DNA of 12,739 nucleotides from contig DDWE01000013.1 of NCBI GenBank assembly GCA_002345625.1, positions 10,796-23,534 of the forward strand, in the 5' to 3' direction. The notes below the pieces were generated by a model. The model had not been told where the DNA came from. It made no database searches and worked only from the letters and a program-made list of their open reading frames with translations. The position numbers and the translations under genes were made by a program. Origin of the DNA: Desulfuromonadaceae bacterium UBA2294 (GTDB lineage Bacteria; Desulfobacterota; Desulfuromonadia; Desulfuromonadales; UBA2294). Shown here one piece after another: positions 7,109 through 12,739 of the stretch. Within the stretch, counting starts at the first letter, position 1. Each line of letters opens with the position of its first letter.

Positions 7109-7890
7109 CCGGAGCGGCGCGTTGTCACGAAAAGCAGTCAACCATGAACACGACGCTTGCCGCGCGGCTGGCAATCATCCTGTGTGAACCGCAATCGCCG
7201 GGGAACATCGGCGCGGTCGCCAGGGCTATGGCCAACTTCGGTGTTCAGGATCTGCGCCTGGTCAACCCCTGTGAGCACCTGCACCCCGAAGCGCGCAAAT
7301 TCGCCGTAGGCGCCAGTCACCTGCTCGGCAGCGCCCGCCTGTACCCCGACCTTGCCAGCGCTCGCGCCGATTTACACCTGACCATCGCCACCACCCGTCG
7401 ACCGGGACGTTTACGCGGGGAGTTGCTCGACAGTACTGAGCTGCCCGCTCTGTTGACCGCTGCTCCGGCAAATGCCCGCATCGGGCTGGTTTTCGGACGG
7501 GAGGATTGCGGGCTCTCCAGCGATGAAGTGGCCCAATGCACCCACGCGGCTCGCGTCGTCACCAGCAGCGACGTCGGCTCGCTCAATCTCGCACAGGCCC
7601 TGCTGCTCTTCCTCTATGAACTGGCGCGCGATCCCGGGAACGCCAGGACCGTTGCAGAACAGCAGATGCCGCGACAGGAAGAGTTGGACGGGATGTTCGG
7701 ACAGCTGGAAGAGATTCTGGACCGCATCGCCTTTTCCAACCCGAGCCGACCGGAAGCAACGATCTATCGACTGCGCCAACTGATTGCCCGCAGTCATCCC
7801 GATTACGAAGAGGTCGCCCTGCTGCGCGGTTTTTTCGGTCAGGTCGCTTCCAGCATTAACAATTGGCGCGGTCGGCGGCGTGGCGGCTGA
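7105..7890 (+). CDS. SPOUT-class RNA 2'-O-methyltransferase, TrmJ-like
   Basis: Predicted AdoMet-dependent ribose methyltransferase of the SpoU/TrmH family. TrmJ enzymes methylate nucleotide 32 of tRNA. SPOUT motifs are clear: SPGNIGAVARAMANFG at 31-46 (motif 1, Asn34 and Arg40), LVFGREDCGLSSDE at 128-141 (motif 2) and GSLNLAQALLLFLYEL at 158-173 (motif 3, the trefoil-knot AdoMet site). A C-terminal helical extension from about 186 ending LRGFFGQV resembles TrmJ rather than TrmH or TrmL. The listed start overlaps the FNT stop (ATGA), suggesting coupling, but its first 13 residues look unlike the family. An in-frame ATG at 7144 gives a better-aligned N-terminus, and neither start has a strong ribosome site. 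It is last in the plus-strand unit, 45 bases before a strong terminator. The family is firm; exact target nucleotide is inferred. Confidence 0.9.
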   Translation: MTGAARCHEKQSTMNTTLAARLAIILCEPQSPGNIGAVARAMANFGVQDLRLVNPCEHLHPEARKFAVGASHLLGSARLYPDLASARADLHLTIATTRRPGRLRGELLDSTELPALLTAAPANARIGLVFGREDCGLSSDEVAQCTHAARVVTSSDVGSLNLAQALLLFLYELARDPGNARTVAEQQMPRQEELDGMFGQLEEILDRIAFSNPSRPEATIYRLRQLIARSHPDYEEVALLRGFFGQVASSINNWRGRRRGG

Positions 7891-7935
7891 AAAACGGGCT
7901 AACCACAGGACAGGCTGAAACAGTACGGACAAATA

Positions 7936-7968
7936 AAAAGGAGCGCACCCAACAGGTGCGCTCCTTTT
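7936..7968. terminator. Bidirectional intrinsic terminator between convergent operons
   Basis: A perfect ten-base GC-rich stem, GGAGCGCACC (7940-7949) with GGTGCGCTCC (7955-7964), closes a five-base loop CAACA. It is flanked by AAAA on the left and TTTT on the right, extending the pairing to 14 base pairs and giving a U-tract in both directions. It lies 45 bases after the RNA methyltransferase stop and 21 bases beyond the stop of the opposing lipoprotein gene (7990), so it serves both transcription units. Confidence 0.93.
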
Positions 7969-7989
7969 GTTTCGCTATGGGACCGACAG

Positions 7990-8625
7990 TTATTCAGTCA
8001 CGCCTTGTTCTGACATCTGCTTCCAGAATTCAGCGGCTTTCACAGCCTGATCCTTGGCCACCGCATCACCGGCTTCCTTGGCTTTGCGCTCAGCATCCTT
8101 GGCCATCGACTGCGTCGTCGACTTGTAGGATTCATCCACAGCGCTCTGCGGCACTTGCGCCTGCACGTAGGTCACATAACCGACGCCGGTCGGGGTCAGC
8201 AGTTTTTCGATGTACCAGCTCTTGGCTTTGACTTGATTGGCCACATTCACCGACATCTGCTTCTCGAATTCACGAGCACCGGCGGTCGGATCGACCACAT
8301 CACTCTGCAGACCGAAGCTTACAGTCGCTTTTTCAAACTTGTTTTTGGCCAGAGTGCCCATGTATTTAACAACGGCACTGGTTGCATTACGCCGTGCATC
8401 ATCACGCGAACCTTTTTCGGTGGAGACCTTGTCGGAAAGTCCCACAAAGGTCAACACACCGTCAACTGCAGCACCGGGCTCTTCGTAGATCCACCCTGGA
8501 CGCTCCGGGCTGGAACTCCAGATCACCTTCTCATACGGATCCTCCGGAATATCAATACCATTAGAGGCGCAACCGGTCAGGGCAGCAAGCAGTACCAACA
8601 TCAACACAGAAATAAAACGCTTCAT
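7990..8625 (-). CDS. LPP20-family outer-membrane/periplasmic lipoprotein
   Basis: A 211-residue lipoprotein of unknown specific function. The signal peptide ends in a good lipobox, LTGC, with Cys19 as the lipidated residue. Residues about 43-160 form an LPP20-like domain (PGWIYEEP at 43-50, FVGLSDK at 60-66, a helix with repeated Ala/Arg, then SWYIEKL at 136-142 and GYVTYVQAQVP at 149-159). A charged Ala/Lys-rich helix follows to the C-terminus. The same landmarks in the same order occur at residues 49-170 of the 719-residue protein encoded just upstream, so the two are paralogues in one operon. The ATG has a near-ideal AAAGGAGG seven bases upstream, suggesting high translation. It is the last of three genes, 50 bases after its neighbour, and ends at the strong terminator. 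LPP20 relatives include FlgP-type flagellar lipoproteins, but no flagellar gene is nearby. Confidence 0.85.
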   Translation of the reverse strand: MKRFISVLMLVLLAALTGCASNGIDIPEDPYEKVIWSSSPERPGWIYEEPGAAVDGVLTFVGLSDKVSTEKGSRDDARRNATSAVVKYMGTLAKNKFEKATVSFGLQSDVVDPTAGAREFEKQMSVNVANQVKAKSWYIEKLLTPTGVGYVTYVQAQVPQSAVDESYKSTTQSMAKDAERKAKEAGDAVAKDQAVKAAEFWKQMSEQGVTE

Positions 8626-8675
8626 ACAAATCCTCCTTTAGGGTCATTGTGCCAATTGTTAAAATAATCTTGTTT

Positions 8676-10835
8676 CTAATACGCTTTTGGCACAGTTGTC
8701 AATACAGTACTCGATTCACCATAAGCCGTCCCCGAAGTACGGGCAACAGAGCGCAGACTTTTGAACAGTTCATCGCGACTGCAGTCAAACAGCAACAGAC
8801 CGTTATCAAGACGGTTGCCCTTGGGCGGTTTAAATGCAGTCGTGGAAGCGAAGGCATACACCCGCTCATTGCCAAATGGTGCCGTTATTTCAAACTCGAA
8901 CGCATCCTTCTTGCTGGGCACCTCAATGGTCGTGCCGGCAGGAAAAACCCGATTATCAGCATAACGATTGGGGAAGATTTGGATCAGGTTGCCATCGGCA
9001 TCCTCATAAACCAACAGAAGGTAGGCCGCCTGGTCCAGATGTGCAAAATAGCTGACGATATCCCCTTCCTGAAAGGTCTGGCCATTACCGAGATGGGTCG
9101 AGATATCGACCCGAAGCGCACCGCCGCTCGGTCGCTGAACCGGCGTCACCGGGGCATCAGTGGGAGGGATTAATTCAGTACCGTACGGGATCGCATCACG
9201 GGAGATACGAGCCGTGGCAGAGGCCAGAAGGATATCGGTGCCGGCCTGCTTGAGGCTCAAGTCGAGCAGTACGCCATCGGGCTGAACATCGTACTGGGCA
9301 ACAAGTGCGGCTTCTGCACCGTCGATGACCGCTTGCATCGAGGCATCACCCAGTGACGGCGATTTACCCACCACAGAAATGCCGTTGGTTTGCGTCGGAC
9401 TTTTCACCGTCTCAACAAGGCCGATACCCCGTGTACGCACCGCTTGCTGAACATTCGCCAGGTCACGCTTTCGCGGTGCAACGACCGTTAACCCCTCAAC
9501 CCCGGCCAGACTCTGCTTTAAATAACGTTGAACCAGGTTGGAAAAATTCCCGCCAACATTGCTATTGCTGTAGGTCACCGGCCCCATAAACAGTTTGTGC
9601 GCTGGCAAAGGCTGATTTGACGCACCGGAAAAGAGTTGCGAGACGGCATAACTCGTTGCACCGGCCACATCATTACAGGCCTTCACAATATTGATATCAC
9701 TACCGGCCGCGGCAAAATCGACCGGCAGTGTTGCCTTGATGCGCGACAGGGTACTGTGGTCGGTATCGAGCTCAAACCGATAGCTGGCCGTCTCGAAAAC
9801 ATTGGTCGAAAAATCGGCTCGGCCGGATTCATTTGTAGTGGCACGAGCCTTTATCTGACCGAGCGCATCAATGATCCGGACGGGAATCCCGCTGACCGGA
9901 TACAGACCATCGGCATTACGGTACCAGACCCAGCCACGCAATGTCTGGCCGGGGAGACTCGCATCAACGTAAACCGTGCTGAAGCGTCCACGCTCCAGTA
10001 GAAGATTGTGAATCAACGCATTGGCCCGTTGCTGGACATCGCGCTCCAGAGCATCAACGCGGTATGCACGATTTTTCAAACGATCACCACCGTTAAACAC
10101 CCGGGCCTCTTCATCCTCCAAACGCTGAGCCTCAGTCGCAAGTCGCGACAAGGCCTGGAGCACCTGTCCACGTGAAGCCAACTGGTCGCTCTCGGCGAAA
10201 GCGGTGATCACGTGCGACTCAATCTTCACGATGACGGCCTCAGCCGCCTGCTCGGCCCGTAACTCGCTGGCATCCATATTCTGCTGCTGGGTTCTTTTCC
10301 ACTCAGCCACCCGTTTGTCTTCGTCCACCGGTATAGTCACCAGGACAACCGCCCTGTAGGCCATACCGGCAGGCGCACCGTCACGAATAACATTGAATGT
10401 TTCGATGTAAAATTTGGTTGCCTTGATGCGACTGACCAGGGCATCTGTTGTCTGCTTCGAGGTCAGTTTGCCCTTGACTTGCGCATCGACGACCTCGCTC
10501 TCTCTGGCATTAAGATAGCGCTCCACTTCGTCAATCTCTTCAACATTAACACCTGTGTAGCGCGCGTACTCGCCACGAGCGGAGCGCATCGCCGATTCCC
10601 GGGCACCAACCTCAGTTGCCTCATGATTGGAGAGTCCGACCATGAAATGCATTCCATTCGCATCAGCTGGAGGCTGATTAATCCAGGTTGGCTGAGACTG
10701 TTCCGACGCCTGGACAAAACGGTACTGAACCTGGCCACCGTAATCGCCGGACGGTTTGCCGGCACAACCGGCAAAAAAGACCAAAACACAGACACTGACA
10801 ATTAAACGGCCACCCAGAGAACATTTTGACATCAT
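8676..10835 (-). CDS. Large multidomain lipoprotein: LPP20-like, Ig-like, CsgG/FlgO-like, DUF4384-like
   Basis: A 719-residue exported lipoprotein I can recognise only by domain. The signal peptide ends FAGC with Cys24 (Phe at -3 is a slightly unusual lipobox). Residues 49-170: LPP20-like domain (PTWINQPP, FMVGLSNHEA, KFYIETF, VVLVTIPV) paralogous to the downstream small lipoprotein. Residues about 172-285: charged helices, possibly coiled coil. Residues about 297-372: a beta-rich Ig/transthyretin-like domain (GIPVRIIDALG, TNESGRADFST). Residues about 410-550: a segment resembling the CsgG/FlgO/TolB-N fold, with a hydrophobic strand, a helix and VVAPRKRDL at 451-459. Residues about 573-668: a DUF4384-like domain (VDISTHLG, YLLLVYEDADGNLIQIFPN). 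Two adjacent ATGs (10835 and 10832) fit a GAGG upstream. It starts 18 bases after the transglutaminase-like gene. Role inferred: scaffold or secretion-linked component at the outer membrane. The domain boundaries are by eye. Confidence 0.8.
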   Translation of the reverse strand: MMSKCSLGGRLIVSVCVLVFFAGCAGKPSGDYGGQVQYRFVQASEQSQPTWINQPPADANGMHFMVGLSNHEATEVGARESAMRSARGEYARYTGVNVEEIDEVERYLNARESEVVDAQVKGKLTSKQTTDALVSRIKATKFYIETFNVIRDGAPAGMAYRAVVLVTIPVDEDKRVAEWKRTQQQNMDASELRAEQAAEAVIVKIESHVITAFAESDQLASRGQVLQALSRLATEAQRLEDEEARVFNGGDRLKNRAYRVDALERDVQQRANALIHNLLLERGRFSTVYVDASLPGQTLRGWVWYRNADGLYPVSGIPVRIIDALGQIKARATTNESGRADFSTNVFETASYRFELDTDHSTLSRIKATLPVDFAAAGSDINIVKACNDVAGATSYAVSQLFSGASNQPLPAHKLFMGPVTYSNSNVGGNFSNLVQRYLKQSLAGVEGLTVVAPRKRDLANVQQAVRTRGIGLVETVKSPTQTNGISVVGKSPSLGDASMQAVIDGAEAALVAQYDVQPDGVLLDLSLKQAGTDILLASATARISRDAIPYGTELIPPTDAPVTPVQRPSGGALRVDISTHLGNGQTFQEGDIVSYFAHLDQAAYLLLVYEDADGNLIQIFPNRYADNRVFPAGTTIEVPSKKDAFEFEITAPFGNERVYAFASTTAFKPPKGNRLDNGLLLFDCSRDELFKSLRSVARTSGTAYGESSTVLTTVPKAY

Positions 10836-10853
10836 GCAAACCTCACAGCCACT

Positions 10854-12518
10854 CTAAAGAGGGCGGGAAATCTCGATCACTTCAGCATCGGTTTTTTTGA
10901 ACTGTGGCATAGCCATCCCGATATCGGCGTTGATATAGGTCGGGTCACACACGACAAAACGTTCTCCGGAATAGAGCACTGAGTCACCGGACACTGACGC
11001 ATTGAACTGGACGCCGACGGCAATATGCCCCGGATAGAGGAGGCCAACCGTCTTTAGCCCCACCAGATGGTCAACAAGATAACTGAACAGAATTGAACGG
11101 TCTTCGCAGTCGCAATAAGGGAAAAACAGGGTCTGTTCGACAAACAGATACTTCTCCTTGCCGAACTGCTCATCATCCGTCTTGTATTCAAAACTGGTCT
11201 GTACGAAACGGAGCAGAAGGTTCACGGCCTCCGTCTCGCTTTTCCCGGCGACCAAAGGGGCAAGAGCAGTGAGCAGGGTCGACTGCGAATCGGGCTCAAC
11301 CATCGCCTCGAAAAACACCGGAAAGTCGGTCGAAGGATAATCGTTGAAAAAGTTCAGGACCTGACGGTTGACCCGTACCGGGACGGTATGACTTGTGCCG
11401 GCGTAATCAAATTTCAACGTGCGGGTAAAGGGCTTTGTTGTCAGCCGTGGTGCCTTGGTCAAGGCCAGATCAAGAGAACTGATACTGGCGGCATGACTTT
11501 GCCGATAAGAGTAGAGACGACCGGCTTTCTTGCCCGTACGCAGACAGGTCAGGTTGAAATAGCTGGTACCGTCAATAGTCAGGTAGGGGACGCCATAAAG
11601 GATCGGTCTGACCGGCGCCAGCAAAAAGATGCTATCGGCATCATTGTAAGCAATGCGGCACTCATAACCAGACTTTACGAGCAGAAACCAGGCTAAAAGT
11701 TCACTGCCGCTCTCATCTTTGTTGACGGCTCCGGAAAATTTGCGAACCAGCAGGTAATATCCCCAGTCGTTGAGGTCCCATTGCCGGCGGACATCAGCAA
11801 AGCCCTGCAATAATGCAGAAACTTCGGCTTTACTGAAATCAGCCCAGACCGCACTCATCACCTGGTTATCAATCTTCCGTGGTGCGGAGACGACCAGCAA
11901 GGGATCGTAGTAAAATTTCAGCATCTGCCCGTAGAAGTCGAACTGTGCCAGTTTTTGTGAATCTGTCGGTGCAACAGGTAACGGCGTTACGGGTACAACC
12001 GGCTCGGGGGCTGGTACCGGCACCGGAGGTGACAGGGAGGGTGGCGTATCAGGGACAGGAGGCTTGACCGGCACGGGTGGTGAAGGAATATCGGCAACAG
12101 GCGGCGCCGGGGGCGCCGGGGGAGTCGGGGGAACAACAGTGATCGGCGGAGCGACCGGGACCGGTGCCGGCGGTGGGATAACCGGCGGAGGGGCAACCAC
12201 ATTTCCCTGTGGCCTTATCTTGTCGGCAGGATCGTCCGGTTTTTTCGGCAGCACCTTCGGTTTTGGCCCCAGGCCGGAGACCTCCGCAGCCATCTCATCG
12301 AACGCCTCCCATTGTTCGCGTAGATATTCCGCAAATTCACGATCACGCTCATCGCGAAACTCGCCAAAATCAGCAGCTATCTCATTGTGAAACGAGGACA
12401 TCTCACGCGACATTTCGTCACGCAGTTCCTTGAAATCATCATCTTCGATCGCCTGGCATAACGACACCATAACCATCAGCGTACAAAAAACCGCCGTGGA
12501 GAGAGAAAAAATGCGCAT
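10854..12518 (-). CDS. Secreted transglutaminase-like protein with coiled coil and Pro-rich linker
   Basis: A 554-residue exported protein of unknown role. An N-terminal signal peptide (hydrophobic 8-20, likely cleavage after CQA at 21-23) lacks a proper lipobox, so periplasmic or secreted rather than lipidated. Residues 29-76 are an acidic 11-residue-repeat helix. Residues about 104-184 are a proline-rich linker. Residues about 190-400 hold a mixed region of unclear fold. The C-terminal part has the transglutaminase-core pattern: catalytic Cys471 in CDCEDRS, His498 in YPGHIAVGV and Asp525 in VCDPTYINADIG. In this superfamily such domains act as cysteine proteases, amide hydrolases or crosslinkers; which applies here is unknown. 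A GGGAGGA ribosome site lies six bases upstream of the ATG. It is first in a three-gene operon with the two lipoproteins, so they are candidate partners or substrates. Confidence 0.85.
   Translation of the reverse strand: MRIFSLSTAVFCTLMVMVSLCQAIEDDDFKELRDEMSREMSSFHNEIAADFGEFRDERDREFAEYLREQWEAFDEMAAEVSGLGPKPKVLPKKPDDPADKIRPQGNVVAPPPVIPPPAPVPVAPPITVVPPTPPAPPAPPVADIPSPPVPVKPPVPDTPPSLSPPVPVPAPEPVVPVTPLPVAPTDSQKLAQFDFYGQMLKFYYDPLLVVSAPRKIDNQVMSAVWADFSKAEVSALLQGFADVRRQWDLNDWGYYLLVRKFSGAVNKDESGSELLAWFLLVKSGYECRIAYNDADSIFLLAPVRPILYGVPYLTIDGTSYFNLTCLRTGKKAGRLYSYRQSHAASISSLDLALTKAPRLTTKPFTRTLKFDYAGTSHTVPVRVNRQVLNFFNDYPSTDFPVFFEAMVEPDSQSTLLTALAPLVAGKSETEAVNLLLRFVQTSFEYKTDDEQFGKEKYLFVEQTLFFPYCDCEDRSILFSYLVDHLVGLKTVGLLYPGHIAVGVQFNASVSGDSVLYSGERFVVCDPTYINADIGMAMPQFKKTDAEVIEISRPL
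11967..12194 (-). repeat. Low-complexity proline-rich linker coding region
   Basis: Residues about 109-184 of the transglutaminase-like protein are around half proline, mixed with Val, Ala and a few Thr/Ser, with many PPxP and PVP units. At the DNA level this shows as GC-rich imperfect tandem repeats of GCCGGGGG- and ACCGG-like units. It probably forms an extended polyproline spacer crossing the periplasm or cell-wall layer. Such tracts can change length by slippage between strains. Confidence 0.75.
12291..12434 (-). repeat. Hendecad (11-residue) repeat coding region in the transglutaminase-like protein
   Basis: Residues 29-76 carry two interleaved hydrophobic/aromatic series with exact 11-residue spacing: Phe29, Met40, Phe51, Phe62, Phe73 and Leu32, Phe43, Phe54, Tyr65, Met76. 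The residues between are mostly Glu, Asp and Arg. Eleven-residue periodicity predicts a nearly straight or slightly right-handed coiled coil, probably an oligomerisation stalk. The repeat is at protein level; the DNA copies have diverged. Confidence 0.75.
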
Positions 12519-12592
12519 CGACTGTCCTCCCAGGAATGAATTAAACAGGCAAAAATGCGTTGCCGAAACAAAGCGACATCACATAATTCAGC

Positions 12593-12621
12593 AGTCTAAT
12601 CCATGTCAGCGAACAAAACAA
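12593..12621 (-). promoter_or_regulatory. Weak candidate sigma-70 promoter for the envelope operon
   Basis: On the minus strand TTGTTT (12616-12621, three of six consensus bases) and TAGACT (12593-12598, four of six) are separated by exactly 17 bases. Transcription would start near 12586 and give a leader of about 67 bases to the ATG at 12518. The surrounding sequence is AT-richer than the genes. The -35 match is weak, so this is a suggestion only. Confidence 0.3.
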
Positions 12622-12739
12622 TAAAGTTGTCACCTTAATGAGCAGCGGTTATCGGCCCGTTAATTTATCAGCCGGCCAAGGGTCCCGTTATCGTCCAAAG
12701 CGTTGCGGGTCATCTTGCCTGATGGCACAATGGGTTAGG
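12622..12739. other. Intergenic sequence upstream of the envelope operon, nothing recognised
   Basis: All reading frames on both strands are short and interrupted here. I see no tRNA, terminator hairpin with a U-tract, or insertion-sequence end. An ATG at 12722 opens a frame that runs off the right edge after six codons (MAQWVR) with no clear ribosome site, so whether it starts a plus-strand gene cannot be judged. Confidence 0.4.

Noticed and set aside
8626..8675. Possible sigma-54 site (TGGCAC) before the small lipoprotein gene
   Set aside because: The required TTGC element at the correct distance downstream is missing, and the site lies in a short intra-operon gap.
12064..12390. Plus-strand Gly/Thr-rich frame of 108 codons, resembling a PE-PGRS or structural glycine-rich protein
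   Set aside because: It is the reverse complement of the proline-rich linker (CCN codons read as GGN) of the transglutaminase-like gene, which has the signal peptide, ribosome site and catalytic motifs.
12430..12624. Plus-strand 64-codon frame across the start of the envelope operon
   Set aside because: It overlaps the signal-peptide coding region and leader antisense, with no ribosome site or family resemblance.
12622..12739. Possible cyclic-di-GMP (GEMM-type) riboswitch or insertion-sequence end at the right edge
   Set aside because: Some fragments (a CCTAA and a GCAA-containing stretch) recall GEMM elements, but the conserved core, the tetraloop-receptor pairing and the expected stems are not present; no terminal inverted repeat was found either.

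Overview
The window reads as an ordinary chromosomal segment of a Gram-negative, moderately GC-rich bacterium. The gene order pheA-tyrA-aroA-cmk and the style of the aminotransferase point to the Desulfuromonadales/Geobacterales (Desulfobacterota). This assignment rests on recalled family and synteny patterns, not on a search. No RNA gene, CRISPR array, insertion sequence or prophage gene is visible.

Layout. (A) Positions 1-4984, minus strand: a tightly packed operon reading ADP-ribosylglycohydrolase, pheA (chorismate mutase/prephenate dehydratase), tyrA (prephenate dehydrogenase), aroA (EPSP synthase), cmk (cytidylate kinase, cut off by the window's left edge). Gaps are 26-68 bases. aroA supplies EPSP, the chorismate precursor, and PheA and TyrA split prephenate toward Phe and Tyr. 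(B) 4985-5113: a divergent intergenic region with a plausible sigma-70 promoter for the plus strand. (C) 5114-7890, plus strand: three translationally close genes, namely a class I PLP aminotransferase, a formate/nitrite-family channel, and a TrmJ-type SPOUT RNA methyltransferase. They end at a strong symmetrical terminator (7936-7968) that also faces the next unit.

(D) 7990-12518, minus strand: a three-gene envelope operon and the most interesting part of the window. In transcription order it encodes: (1) a secreted protein with an 11-residue-repeat coiled coil, a long proline-rich linker and a C-terminal transglutaminase-like Cys-His-Asp domain; (2) a 719-residue lipoprotein with an LPP20-like N-terminal domain, a helical region, an Ig/transthyretin-like domain, a CsgG/FlgO-like segment and a C-terminal DUF4384-like domain; (3) a 211-residue LPP20-type lipoprotein that is visibly paralogous to the N-terminal domain of (2). 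All three carry export signals, so the operon probably builds an outer-membrane or periplasmic assembly of unknown function. (E) 12519-12739: leader and promoter region of that operon, with no supported gene.

The metabolic genes are recognised with high confidence. Unit D is recognised at domain level only, and its biological role is open.
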